A stretch of 64,000 bases of DNA from Ahniella sp. (GTDB lineage Bacteria; Pseudomonadota; Gammaproteobacteria; Xanthomonadales; Ahniellaceae), in assembly GCA_016712105.1 (NCBI GenBank), contig JADJRU010000005.1, positions 62,001 to 126,000 on the forward strand. The letters are read 5' to 3'. Shown here one piece after another: positions 16,959 to 26,355 of this stretch. The notes beneath the pieces were generated by a model, which searched no databases, was not told the DNA's origin, and was given only the letters and a program-made list of their open reading frames with translations. Position 1 is the first letter of the stretch, and every line of letters starts with the position of its first letter. The translations under genes were made by a program, and so were the position numbers.

Positions 16959-18500
16959 ATGACCGATACCGCCCTTCCGCGCAGCGCCGTGGACCGTTTC
17001 CTCTCTGTCGTCGAGCGCGCCGGCAACTTGCTGCCGCACCCGGCCACGCTGTTTTTCCTGCTCACCGTAGTCGTGGTGGTGATGAGTGCCATCGCCGCCC
17101 AGTTCGACATCGGCGTGGCGCACCCGAAGACCGGCGAAGCGGTCAATCCCGTCAACCTGCTCACGGCCGAGGGCCTGCAGCGCATCATGGGCAGCCTGGT
17201 CACCAACTTCACCAGTTTTGCGCCGCTGGGTACGGTCCTGGTTGCGCTGATCGGCATCGGGGTGGCCGAACACAGTGGCCTGATCGGCGCGTGCCTGCGC
17301 ATCGTCGTGCTGAACGCACCACGCTTCCTGCTCACGCCCATCGTGGTGTTCGCCGGCGTGATGTCGAACATGGCCAGTGAGATCGGTTATGTGCTCCTGG
17401 TGCCTTTGGCCGGATTGCTGTACGTCGCGGCCGGCCGACATCCGATTCTTGGCATCGCTGCTGCCTTCGCCGGCGTTTCGGGTGGTTATTCGGCAAACCT
17501 GTTGCTCGGCACGATCGACCCTCTGCTCTCCGGGCTCTCGCAGGAGGCCGCTCGGATCGTCGATCCCACTTACCACGTCAGTCCGGCGGCGAATCTGTTC
17601 TTCATGCAGGCTTCCACACCGATCATCACCCTCCTCGGCTGGTTCGTGACCGAAAAGATTGTCGCGCGCCGCTTCCCCGATGGGGCCTACGGTAAAGGCG
17701 ACGAACGTATCGAGCCCCTGTCACGCGCCGAGAAACGTGGCCTGTCGTTTGCAGCCATCGCCACCGTGTTCCTGACCGCGCTACTCCTGATGGCCACCGT
17801 GCCGGCGGATGGCGCGCTGCGTGTTGCCGGTGAACCGGATCTGCTGAAAGCCCTGGCACCCTTCCTTCATGGCATCGTCGCGCTGATCTTCATTGCCGGC
17901 GCACTCGTCGGCATCGCCTATGGTGTGGGCGCAGGCACCATCAAGAACGATGTCGATGTCATCAAGGGCATGAGCAAGAGCATGGAGACGCTGGCCTCCT
18001 ATATGGTGCTGGTGTTCTTCGCGGCCCAGTTTGTGGCCCTGTTCAACTGGACCCAACTGGGCCTGATCCTTGCCGTCGAGGGCGCCGAGTTCCTGAAAGC
18101 CATGGACTTGCCGAAAATCCCGCTGTTGCTTGGGTTCATCCTGCTGACGGCCACCGTGAACCTTGCGATGGGTTCGGCGTCTGCCAAATGGGCGCTCATG
18201 GCGCCGGTCTTCGTGCCGATGTTCATGCTGCTCGGCTACTCGCCGGAAGTGACCCAGACCGCCTACCGCGTGGGCGATTCGGTCACCAACATCATCTCGC
18301 CGATGATGAGCTACTTCGCGCTGATCATCGCGTTCCTGCAGCGATATGAGCCCAAGGCCGGAATCGGCACGGTGGTGGCGACGATGATTCCCTACTCCAT
18401 CACGTTCCTGATCGGCTGGTCGGCACTGTTTGCGCTGTGGATCGCAATGGGCTGGCCGCTGGGTCAGGGGGCAATGACGACCTACTCGCCTACAGGCTGA
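16959..18500 (+). CDS. AbgT family transporter
   Basis: A 513-residue inner-membrane protein of the AbgT family, whose founding member imports p-aminobenzoyl-glutamate; other members export sulfonamides. The start fits the family (VERAGNLLPHPATLFFLL), as do the SNMASEIGYVLLVPLAG, GGYSANLLLGTIDPLLSG and MGSASAKWALMAPVFVPM hairpin-loop regions and the late SVTNIISPMMSYF segment. About 9-11 membrane segments are visible. The gene stands alone between the acetyl-CoA hydrolase remnant and a bidirectional terminator. Peptide and folate-fragment import next to a POT transporter is a possible theme, but the substrate is not shown by the sequence. Confidence 0.9.
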   Translation: MTDTALPRSAVDRFLSVVERAGNLLPHPATLFFLLTVVVVVMSAIAAQFDIGVAHPKTGEAVNPVNLLTAEGLQRIMGSLVTNFTSFAPLGTVLVALIGIGVAEHSGLIGACLRIVVLNAPRFLLTPIVVFAGVMSNMASEIGYVLLVPLAGLLYVAAGRHPILGIAAAFAGVSGGYSANLLLGTIDPLLSGLSQEAARIVDPTYHVSPAANLFFMQASTPIITLLGWFVTEKIVARRFPDGAYGKGDERIEPLSRAEKRGLSFAAIATVFLTALLLMATVPADGALRVAGEPDLLKALAPFLHGIVALIFIAGALVGIAYGVGAGTIKNDVDVIKGMSKSMETLASYMVLVFFAAQFVALFNWTQLGLILAVEGAEFLKAMDLPKIPLLLGFILLTATVNLAMGSASAKWALMAPVFVPMFMLLGYSPEVTQTAYRVGDSVTNIISPMMSYFALIIAFLQRYEPKAGIGTVVATMIPYSITFLIGWSALFALWIAMGWPLGQGAMTTYSPTG

Positions 18501-18531
18501 TCCGGTCAGGGGCCAGTGACGCAAGTTGAAC

Positions 18532-18564
18532 AAAAAGCCCTCCCGGTATCGGGAGGGCTTTTTT
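18532..18564. terminator. Bidirectional intrinsic terminator
   Basis: AAAAAGCCCTCCCG / CGGGAGGGCTTTTT is a perfect 14-bp stem with a 4-nt loop (GTAT), flanked by an A-run on one side and a T-run on the other. It lies between the convergent AbgT and IPTL-CTERM genes and can serve both. Confidence 0.92.
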
Positions 18565-18578
18565 GATCATGGCAAGAA

Positions 18579-19933
18579 TCAACGACGCATCAGTGCCCGA
18601 GCGGTAACGCCCATCATCGCCAGTGCCAGCAGGATCAGGCCCAACCGATCCAAGGTCGGAATCGACCGCGGAATCCCGGCAACGGCCGGCGCAAATTCGA
18701 AGTTGGCGTGGGCAATCGGCGCACTGCCCGCGAGCGTCACCACCGGTGTACTCGCCAAGTCCCCGGCAAACCCCAGGACCTCCAGGGCGTCACCCGGGAA
18801 CGTGGCCGGCGAGCCGCCGTCCAAGACCTGCGAAATGCCCGCGATGCCCTCGGTGCTGAACGCGTCAACACCATCGAGGCCATTAACTGCCAGGTTGTCC
18901 ATGTCGCTCAGCAGGATGTCGAACGGCACGAGGTTGGTTCGACGAAACAACGCATTCGCCGCCCCGCGTGTGGCGCCACCACTGCTGCGAATCTCGAACT
19001 GGTCACCAGCCGAGGCACCATTGACGATCTGGGTATCGGTACCGCCATCACCCGAAACCGTGTCGGTATTGTCGCCGTTGTTCCAGGTATTGGTGTCATT
19101 GCCGATGCCAAGGGTGATGCTGTCGTTACCCGGATTCCCGTCGACGGTATCGTTCCCGTCACCGCCGTTCAGGGCATCAACCCCCGACGAGCCAGTCAAG
19201 GTGTCGTCGTCGGCGAGCCCACCATTCAGTGTCAGTCGAATCACTCCTGAGGGGAGTCCTTCGGCAGAGATCTGGTCGTTGCCATCTCCGCCGTTCATGT
19301 CGAGTGACTCGACACTCGTGAGGTCAATGCCGAACGGCACCAGGTTCGTGCGATCGAAGCGCACTTCGACCGGTGCTGTGCCCACCGCCACCGCAAACAC
19401 GTCTCCCGCGCCGGCGCCGTTGACGATCTGGCGATCATTCCCGTCACCACCCTGAACCGCATCGGTGTTGTCGCCGTTGTTCCAGGTATTGGTGTCGTCG
19501 CCGCCGCCCAGCGTGATGGTGTCGTTGCCGGTGCCTCCACGTACGACATCGGCGGCAAAACTGCCGGTGATGGTGACCCCTGTGCACCCCCAATCGCGGT
19601 GCCCGGTGAAGGCGCGACGAAGTCGGTTGACAACATGCCCCCGAGATTGATGGTGTTGGCGAGCGGGCCGCCGTTGATGACCACACTTGTCACTTGGTTG
19701 CAGAGTGCGAAGCCGGGCACGGTCAGACCGTTGACGAGCACGTTGTCGGTCGGCGCTCGGGGAATGGCGGTGCCGCAGTCAACGACAATCGTGTCGTCGG
19801 CGTCACTCGTCACCGTCAGCACACCGCCGGAGAACGAAGTCGTGAGCGCCGCCTGGGCGTTGGCCGCAATGAATAGGGCGATACAAAGTGCCGTCTGGCA
19901 GACGCGACACGGGAATGGGGCAACAAAGCGCAT
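18579..19933 (-). CDS. IPTL-CTERM surface protein with tandem repeats, frameshifted in this sequence
   Basis: A secreted protein of about 450 residues. It has a signal peptide (MRFVAPFPCRVCQTALCIAL), a first domain with a right-handed beta-helix look, and two tandem copies of an approximately 140-residue unit (TNTWNNGDNTD ... QIVNGA ... RTNLVPF). The units are rich in GGDGND turns like calcium-binding RTX repeats. The C-terminus is an IPTL-CTERM sorting tail (IPTLDRLGLILLALAMMG plus Arg cluster), expected to be processed by an exosortase of the XrtH type. The frame breaks at a C5 homopolymer at 19587-19591: one more base would join IGG to CTGVTITGSFAADVV. The function is unknown; surface or matrix protein is inference. 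Confidence 0.82.
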
Positions 19934-20037
19934 ACAGGGTTCTCCGGGCTGAGGTCAGTGATCACACGCATGGTCGCGTTGCGATCTGGCCGCGGACACT
20001 CACGAACGGCAGAGCCACCCCTGACGAACGGGGGTGT

Positions 20038-21987
20038 TCAGCCCGACCTGCCTTTCGCCTCGATCAACTGCTCGACCACACCCGGATCGGCCAACGTCGA
20101 GATATCGCCCAACGCATCAAGTTCATTCGCGGCGATCTTGCGCAGGATGCGCCGCATGATCTTGCCGCTGCGGGTTTTCGGCAGACCCGGCGCCCACTGA
20201 ATGACATCGGGCACCGCGATCCCGCCGATCACACGGCGCACGGTGGCGAGGATTTCCTGCCTGAGATCGTGACTGGGCTCGCTCCCCGACTTCAGCGTGA
20301 CAAACGCGTGGATCCCCTGCCCCTTGAGATCGTGCGGGAATCCAACGACTGCCGATTCGGCCACGGCCGGATGTTCGATCAGCGCACTCTCCACTTCGGC
20401 GGTGCCGATCCGGTGACCACTCACATTGATGACGTCATCCACGCGACCGGTGATCCAGTAAAAACCATCGGCATCGCGGCGCGCCCCGTCACCGGTGAAG
20501 TAGGTTCCGGGATAGGTCTTGAAATAGGTATCGATGAATCGTGCCGGGTCGCCATAAACCGACCGCATTTGGCCGGGCCAGGAGTCCTTCAGCACCAGAT
20601 TGCCGCTGGTCGCGCCCTCGAGCTCAACTCCTTGTGCGTCGACCAATGCCGGCATCACTCCCGGCAGCGGAAACGTTGCCGAACCCGGCTTGAGCGGCGT
20701 CGCACCTGGCAATGGTGAAATCAGGATGCCGCCGGTTTCGGTCTGCCACCAGGTGTCGACAATCGGGCAGCGACGGTCGCCCACTACATCGTGGTACCAC
20801 AGCCAGGCTTCCGGATTGATCGGCTCACCGACCGATCCGAGCAAACGCAGCGAGGTGCGCGACGTCAATCGCACCGGCGCATCACCCTCGCGCATCAGCG
20901 CGCGGATCGCCGTCGGCGCCGTGTAGAAGATGCTCACCTGATGGCGATCGACGACCTGCCAACACCGGCTGGCATCGGGCCATGTCGGCACCCCTTCAAA
21001 CAACACGCTGGTGGCACCATTCGCGAGCGGCCCATAGACGATGTAACTGTGACCCGTGATCCAGCCGATATCGGCGGTGCACCAGTAGATGTCGTCCTCG
21101 CGCAGATCGAACACATGTTCATGCGTCCAGGCGGCCCACGTGAGATAACCGCCACTGGTGTGCAATACACCCTTGGGTTTGCCGGTGGAGCCCGACGTAT
21201 AGAGGATGAACAGTGGATCTTCGGCGCCCATGGGCTCGGCCGGCGCGATGTCGCTCTGCATGGCCAGCATCTCGCGCCAGTCGCGATCACGCGGCACCTG
21301 CATCGCCACTGGCGCGTGGGTATGGCGCACGACGAGCACGGTTTCGACGGAAGCGCACTCACGGGATTTCAGCGCCACGTCGACGTTCGCTTTCAGCGGC
21401 ACGGTTTTGCCGCCGCGCAGACCTTCGTCGGCGGTGATCACCAGTTTGGACTGGCAGTCGTGGATCCGACCGATCAAGGATTCCGGCGAGAAACCGCCGA
21501 ACACCACCGAATGAATGGCACCGATTCGCGCACACGCGAGCATTGCCACGACCGCTTCCGGAATCATCGGCAGATAGATGGTGACGCGATCCCCCTTCTG
21601 AACGCCCAACGCGCGCAAGGCATTCGCGGCACGACAGACCTCGGCGTGAAGCTCGCGATAACTGATGTGCCGGGCCGGCAATGACGGATCATCGCGTTCC
21701 CAGATCAGCGCGGTCTTGTCGCCGCGTGTGGCGAGATGTCGGTCGAGGCAATTGACCGACACGTTCAGTACGCCATCGGCGAACCAGTGGATGCGGAAAT
21801 CCTCGAGCGCGAATGAGGTGTCCTTGATCTCGGTCGGGAACCGGAGCCATTCGAGGCGCGTGGCGGCACGCGCCCAGTATTGTGTCGGGTCGGCGGCGGC
21901 ATCGGCAGCCAACGTGGCGGCACGCCCGGCATCCATTCGCGAAGCGGCGGCAAACGCGGCGGGCACGGGCAGAAGGGTATCGGACAT
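20038..21987 (-). CDS. acs: Acetyl-CoA synthetase (AMP-forming)
   Basis: A 649-residue enzyme activating acetate with ATP and CoA to acetyl-CoA via acetyl-adenylate. All signature motifs are seen: the P-loop YTSGSTGKPKGV, WWQTETGG, the hinge region GRVDDVINVSGHRIGTAEVE, and the C-terminal PKTRSGKIMRRILRK with the Lys that is reversibly acetylated in this family. Length and start (MSDTLLPVPAAF) are normal. It is the acetate entry enzyme that complements the acetyl-CoA hydrolase and PEPCK genes in the same 13 kb. Confidence 0.96.
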   Translation of the reverse strand: MSDTLLPVPAAFAAASRMDAGRAATLAADAAADPTQYWARAATRLEWLRFPTEIKDTSFALEDFRIHWFADGVLNVSVNCLDRHLATRGDKTALIWERDDPSLPARHISYRELHAEVCRAANALRALGVQKGDRVTIYLPMIPEAVVAMLACARIGAIHSVVFGGFSPESLIGRIHDCQSKLVITADEGLRGGKTVPLKANVDVALKSRECASVETVLVVRHTHAPVAMQVPRDRDWREMLAMQSDIAPAEPMGAEDPLFILYTSGSTGKPKGVLHTSGGYLTWAAWTHEHVFDLREDDIYWCTADIGWITGHSYIVYGPLANGATSVLFEGVPTWPDASRCWQVVDRHQVSIFYTAPTAIRALMREGDAPVRLTSRTSLRLLGSVGEPINPEAWLWYHDVVGDRRCPIVDTWWQTETGGILISPLPGATPLKPGSATFPLPGVMPALVDAQGVELEGATSGNLVLKDSWPGQMRSVYGDPARFIDTYFKTYPGTYFTGDGARRDADGFYWITGRVDDVINVSGHRIGTAEVESALIEHPAVAESAVVGFPHDLKGQGIHAFVTLKSGSEPSHDLRQEILATVRRVIGGIAVPDVIQWAPGLPKTRSGKIMRRILRKIAANELDALGDISTLADPGVVEQLIEAKGRSG

Positions 21988-22050
21988 GTCGGGCTCCAGT
22001 CAGAACCCGATGGTTGAACAGCGCGACCTGAAATTCAACCCGAACCTTCG

Positions 22051-23056
22051 TCAAGCCTTGCGCGCGCGCACCGCCCAACCCATCAAGTGAACGTCGAACG
22101 ACAGCGGTTCGATGGCCACATCCACGAACCCACAGGCTTCGAGTTGGTCACGGCGCGCCCACATCGTCGGCTGGTCAGCCGCGACCGAGACCAGTTCGGC
22201 GATCCGCAACGCCGCTTCTTGCCAAACCATGACCGTCTGCCGAAACAATACACGCGCCTCGGTCAACTGGCCCTGCTGAGCCAGGACCAGCACGCTGAAC
22301 CTGCGCCCGAAGGTCATCAAGCATCGGCGCCGCCATCGGGTCACTCGACATGCTCGCCGCCAAGGCACGTTGCGCTTGATTAAACGCCGCACGTGCCTGC
22401 TCGGCCTGTTCGTTTCCGGCCAACTGCGCACGCTGGGCCGGATCGTTGGCGAGCGCGAGGAAATCGAGCAACGCCGGCACAGCCGCAAACAAGCCATCTG
22501 CCGACAACTGACGCATCAGGGCACCCGCTTCGGCCACGCCCATCCGCACCGGCCGTGAGCCTGAATGATGCATCAGCATCTGCAGTCGTGCGCCCGGTTT
22601 CGAGACGCGAGCAATTTCGGTGAAGACACGATCCAGCTGGGCATACTCGATGCCGTATTGACTGGTCACCAGGTCGAACGTGGCATCGTCGAACGGGAGC
22701 GCTTCGACCGATACCCCGCCGCGAATCTGCAATCGCGCCGATTGTTCCGGCGTGAGGTCGCGACACCAGGCCGGACTGATCGAGGCCAGATCGACCGCGT
22801 CGATGATCGCGCCGCGATCGGTGCCCCCATCCAGCCCGAGCAACCATCGCGGAATGGCGCCGTTGCCGGTACAGAGATCCAGCACCCGGTCACCGGGCGC
22901 CAGGGACACAAACGCATCGAGCCAGAACGCGGCCATGCTGCCCTGATAGTTTCCCGAGAACGAACCGGGGCAGGAATGTAACGCACCACTCGCCCAGTAC
23001 CGGGACCAGGACGTTGCGCGCGGATCTGTGTTTGAAGATTCTGGAAGGTCCGTCAT
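22051..23056 (-). CDS. Class I SAM-dependent methyltransferase, frameshifted in this sequence
   Basis: About 335 residues once repaired. The N-terminal frame carries the SAM-binding motif I VLDLCTGNGAIPRWLL, an acidic motif II (AVDLA), the QYGIEYAQLDRVF segment, and motif VSKPGARLQMLMHH. It stays coherent up to PMLDDLRAQ. The conserved C-terminal part (FSVLVLAQQGQLTEARVLF to FDVHLMGWAVRARKA) lies in the next frame, so an indel sits at about 22295-22307. The start ATG at 23056 was chosen at MTDLPESSN; the upstream frame is not conserved-looking. The substrate is unknown; it resembles ubiquinone/menaquinone-type methyltransferases only in the SAM fold. It follows acs on the same strand by 63 bp in the upstream direction. 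Confidence 0.72.
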
Positions 23057-23163
23057 GGCGCCAGCATGACGGCTGAAATCGACGCCTTCAAGCACCTGGC
23101 GCTGCTTCAGGTGATTCCTGATCGCACCGTTCGAGGCGCATCCTCCTCAAAGTCCAGGAAGTC

Positions 23164-23570
23164 GTCATTGCGAAGACCGCGAAGCGGGCTGCGGCAATCT
23201 CCGTCTTGCGTCAGGCACAGCCGCAAGCACGAGATTGCCGCGCCCTTCGGGCTCGCAATGACAACAAACACGGCGACCCAATCATCAGGAGCCGTCATTG
23301 CGAAGACCGCGAAGCGGGCTGCGGCAATCTCCGTCTTGCGTCAGGCACAACCGCAAGCAGTAGATCGCCGCGCCCTTCGGGCTCGCAATGACAACAAGTT
23401 CGGCGACCCGAATCATCAGGAGCCGTCATTGCGAAGACCGCGAAGCGGGCTGCGGCAATCTCCGTCTTGCGTCAGGCACAGCCGCAAGCACGAGATTGCC
23501 GCGCCCTTCGGGCTCGCAATGACAACAAACACGGCGACCCAATCATCAGGAGCCGTCATTGCGAAGCGGC
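23164..23570. repeat. Tandem array of 130-bp palindromic repeat cassettes
   Basis: Three full units start at 23164, 23294 and 23425 (periods 130 and 131), and a truncated fourth starts at 23555. Each unit opens with GTCATTGCGAAGACCGCGAA and has inner arms GCGGCAATCT and AGATTGCCGC and outer arms GTCATTGCGA and CTCGCAATGAC. A single unit can therefore fold into a long imperfect hairpin about 100 nt long, followed by a 30-nt linker ending ATCATCAGGAGCC. Units differ at only a few sites. The last partial unit ends at the stop codon of the neighbouring TVNGS-repeat gene. It fills the 514-bp gap between that gene and the methyltransferase gene. Confidence 0.9.
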
Positions 23571-24236
23571 TTACGGCCGATCGCCGGCAAACGACTTGGC
23601 GGTGGCGCCGATGACCTTGCCGTTGAGTTTCGCGGACTCATGCACGAACAATTCCACTTCGCGTTTGAAGACGAGGTCACCGCTGACGGTGGCCCGTGGC
23701 CCGATCACGATTTTTGGCTTGCGGTTGTTGGCGCCGAACCAGCTCATGCCGGGCTTGTCGACCAGAATGCCGCCTTCGACCCGACTGTCGGCGCCCAGAT
23801 CGATGTCGCCGTTCACCGTGGCGATGCCGGCACCGACATGCGCCTGCGCCTCGAGCGTGATTGATCCGTTGACCGTCTCGACCGCACCCTGCACATCGGC
23901 GCGATCATCAAGCGTTACCGACCCATTGACGGTTTCGGCATCGCGCATGACCACGGAATCCGCACCAATCCGGACACTGCCATTGACAGTATCGGCCGAT
24001 TCAAGCCGCGCCTTGTCACCCGTGCGGATGCTGCCATTGACCGTCTCGGCGCTGCGCACCTGGGCGTTGTCTTCGATCGTGATGCTGCCGTTGACGGTAT
24101 CAACATCGCCGGCCACTTCGGCGCTCGGCACAGTGATGCTGCGATTGACCTTGCTGATGTCGCCCAGGTCTGCGGCCGCCGTACCGCAAGCGAGGATCAA
24201 CAACAGGGAAGAACTGAGCGTGGTGATGCGCAACAT
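23571..24236 (-). CDS. Secreted TVNGS-repeat beta-solenoid protein
   Basis: A 221-residue protein with a signal peptide (MLRITTLSSSLLLILACGTAAA) and seven near-regular copies of a roughly 20-residue unit whose core is TVNGSI/TVNGSV, starting about residue 46. This is the appearance of a short beta-solenoid, as in bactofilin-like or DUF4097-type polymer-forming proteins. A less regular C-terminal stretch (VIGPRATVSGDLVFKR, LNGKVIGATAKSF) follows. A good ribosome-binding site (AAGGAG) stands 6 bp before the ATG. The end of the gene abuts the 130-bp repeat array, so the last residues may have been altered by that insertion. The function is not known; an envelope scaffold role is inference. Confidence 0.75.
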   Translation of the reverse strand: MLRITTLSSSLLLILACGTAAADLGDISKVNRSITVPSAEVAGDVDTVNGSITIEDNAQVRSAETVNGSIRTGDKARLESADTVNGSVRIGADSVVMRDAETVNGSVTLDDRADVQGAVETVNGSITLEAQAHVGAGIATVNGDIDLGADSRVEGGILVDKPGMSWFGANNRKPKIVIGPRATVSGDLVFKREVELFVHESAKLNGKVIGATAKSFAGDRP

Positions 24237-24269
24237 GGACTGCTCCTTGGCAAATGTAGGTTCCGATCC

Positions 24270-24295
24270 GGAACACTCAATGGATTGAGTGCTCC
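24270..24295. promoter_or_regulatory. Short inverted repeat upstream of the TVNGS-repeat gene
   Basis: CACTCAAT-GG-ATTGAGTG is a perfect 8-bp inverted repeat extended imperfectly to GGAA...CTCC. It lies 34 bp before the start codon of the gene ending at 23571, so it could be an operator or a 5'-UTR hairpin. No regulator can be named. Confidence 0.3.
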
Positions 24296-24396
24296 GTCCC
24301 GCCTTCAGATGCAGGCCACGCAGTTTGGGTTTATCGTCACGCGCCGAAAACAGGCATGACTGATGGCAGGGTCAACCCCGTACCATCCGATTTTGG

Positions 24397-25026
24397 TCAC
24401 TTCGCCGCTTTTGCCTTGAGCTCGCGATAACGGGCGACTTTCTTTTCGTACTCTTTCATGATCGTCGCCTTGCTGGCTTCGCGGTCGGCGTACATTTTCT
24501 TCTGATCGTCGAGGTCCTTCCGGATCTTCGCGATCGAATCAGTGACGGTTTTCGGGATGACCTTCTTCGCGCGCTCGAACTCGGCGGCTGAAGCCAGCAT
24601 GTCGGTCAGCGCCTTCTCGTGGCTGGAAATGCCGAGCTTGTTGGTCGCCAGGGCCGAGTCGACGACATCGAGTTCCTGATCGCGAGCACGCAGGAGGTCG
24701 GCTTCCTCGGCATACGAAAGCATCAACGCGTTGTCGGCCTGAGCCGTTGCGTCGTCCAGCTTTTTCTGTTCCGCAATCTTCTCGGCAGCCAGACGATCGG
24801 CAGCCAATTCCTCGGACGTCTTTTGCCGGTCGACGGTTTTCACCGAGGCGCCGGAGATCTCCTGGCGGCCTTTGGTGAGCTGATCGGCAGGGACGGTGTC
24901 GGAGTAATGAACCTTGCCGTTCTCGTCCACCCATTTGTAGAGCTTCTTGCCCTGTGCAGCAGTCGGGAGCACCAAGAAGGAGCCAAGCACCCACGCCGCC
25001 ATCACCACCACGATCCGAGTCTTCAT
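24397..25026 (-). CDS. DUF4124 domain protein with coiled coil
   Basis: A 209-residue exported protein. A signal peptide (MKTRIVVVMAAWVLGSFLVL, cleavage near PTAAQG) is followed directly by a DUF4124 domain (KLYKWVDENGKVHYSDTVP, residues about 27-60). The rest is a charged Ala/Lys/Glu-rich alpha-helical region likely to form a coiled coil (about 75-209). I chose the ATG at 25026 because it begins the signal peptide; the open frame extends upstream into pyrE. It lies 19 bp after pyrE on the same strand. DUF4124 proteins are common, periplasmic and uncharacterised in this group. Confidence 0.82.
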   Translation of the reverse strand: MKTRIVVVMAAWVLGSFLVLPTAAQGKKLYKWVDENGKVHYSDTVPADQLTKGRQEISGASVKTVDRQKTSEELAADRLAAEKIAEQKKLDDATAQADNALMLSYAEEADLLRARDQELDVVDSALATNKLGISSHEKALTDMLASAAEFERAKKVIPKTVTDSIAKIRKDLDDQKKMYADREASKATIMKEYEKKVARYRELKAKAAK

Positions 25027-25045
25027 ATCCGGTCCTCTTGCGCGA

Positions 25046-25693
25046 TCAGTCCGCGCTTCCATACTGGCTACGATAATCGAGAAGAGCCTGCCGGTGCTGA
25101 ACCAGCAGCGAATCGGCAGCGGCAAAAGTCAACAAATCTTGTAAACCGGCGATCGCCAGAACCGGCAACCCATAATCACGCACCACTTCCTGGGTCGCCG
25201 ATTGGGTGCCCGTGCCCCGCTCCTGCCGATCGATGGCGATCAGCACCCCGCAGGGTTCGGCCCCATGTGCCCGGATCAAGGCCACCGACTCCCGGACCGA
25301 GGTCCCGGCAGTGATGACGTCGTCGATGATCAAGACCTTGCCCTTGAGCGGCGCGCCGATGAGCACACCTGCCTCACCGTGGTCCTTTGCTTCCTTGCGG
25401 TTGAACGCGACCGGGACATCCATGCCGTGACGGGCAGCCAGCGCCACGGCCGTGACCGCAGCCAGCGAGATCCCCTTGTAAGCCGGGCCGAACAGCATGT
25501 CGAACGCCAACCCGGACTCCAGCAAGCGTTCGGCATAGGCTTCGCCCAGTTGTTTGAGCGCCAGACCGCTGTTGAACAAGCCGGCATTGAAGAAGTACGG
25601 GCTCACCCGGCCCGACTTCAGCGTGAACGCGCCAAATCGCAGTGCCCCCTGGCGAAGCGCCAGGTTCAGGAAATCGGTTCGGAAGTCGGTCAT
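25046..25693 (-). CDS. pyrE: Orotate phosphoribosyltransferase
   Basis: A 215-residue enzyme that transfers phosphoribose from PRPP to orotate, giving OMP in pyrimidine synthesis. Seen are the N-terminal LKSGRVSPYFFNAG orotate-binding segment, FGPAYKGISLA, the flexible-loop NRKEAKDHGE and the PRPP signature VLIIDDVITAGTS. Length is standard. It may share a transcript with the downstream DUF4124 gene. Confidence 0.96.
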   Translation of the reverse strand: MTDFRTDFLNLALRQGALRFGAFTLKSGRVSPYFFNAGLFNSGLALKQLGEAYAERLLESGLAFDMLFGPAYKGISLAAVTAVALAARHGMDVPVAFNRKEAKDHGEAGVLIGAPLKGKVLIIDDVITAGTSVRESVALIRAHGAEPCGVLIAIDRQERGTGTQSATQEVVRDYGLPVLAIAGLQDLLTFAAADSLLVQHRQALLDYRSQYGSAD

Positions 25694-25779
25694 GTCGTCG
25701 CTCGGGGCTGTAAACCGTCATTTTCAGTCACCCGACCACCTGCCGCCAAGCATCACTTTTCCGACGGTACACTTGCGCC

Positions 25780-26355
25780 ATGACCCGATCACCCGAAGCC
25801 GTACGCAAAATGGTGCTGTGGACCGCCTGGCCGCTGATTGCCTTGGGCATTCTGGCCTTGATCCTCGCCTTGCCGATGTGGATCTTCTACAGCGTGATCC
25901 TGACGCCCGACATTTTGGTCGACATGCGCAGGGATCCTGCACTCGCCGCATTTCCGGCCGAAATATGGGCGCTGGTCGCGAGTATGCCGCTGCTCCTGGA
26001 AATCACCATGGTCACGGCTCTGCTGACGATGGTCATTGCCATCGGCGTGTTGACGCGCAAGCTCTGGGGTTATTACGGACTGCTCGCCTGCTTCTGGCTC
26101 GGTGTCCCGGCCAATGTGGCCGGCATTTTCTGGCACTGGGTCTTCGTCGACCGGATTCATCCGTCCATGGCCGCGATGATGGAACAACTGAGCCTGCCGG
26201 CTTTTCTGCTCGACTATTGGACCGTGCAATTGTCCGGGGTCACGTTCGGCCTGGTGTTTGCCGTCGGCTTTGGCTGGAGCGCCTGGCAGTGGCAACATGC
26301 CGACGTCAAATCCTATTTTTCCGACACGACTCCCTCTTCCGGACCCAAACCATGA
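25780..26355 (+). CDS. Uncharacterised four-helix membrane protein
   Basis: A 191-residue integral membrane protein that I do not recognise. Four hydrophobic segments are visible (about residues 12-38, 66-92, 97-118 and 145-168), with many tryptophans and a short polar C-terminus. Its stop codon overlaps the start of the following glutathione S-transferase gene (ATGA), so translation of the two is coupled and they may work together; nothing else indicates its role. Confidence 0.72.
   Translation: MTRSPEAVRKMVLWTAWPLIALGILALILALPMWIFYSVILTPDILVDMRRDPALAAFPAEIWALVASMPLLLEITMVTALLTMVIAIGVLTRKLWGYYGLLACFWLGVPANVAGIFWHWVFVDRIHPSMAAMMEQLSLPAFLLDYWTVQLSGVTFGLVFAVGFGWSAWQWQHADVKSYFSDTTPSSGPKP

Noticed and set aside
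20015..20045. Possible terminator between acs and the IPTL-CTERM gene
   Set aside because: CACCCC and GGGGTG can pair around the acs stop but the stem is short, partly inside the coding end, and has no T-run.
23164..23570. CRISPR array
   Set aside because: Repeats are about 100 nt with 30-nt linkers that are themselves nearly identical; there are no variable spacers and no cas genes.
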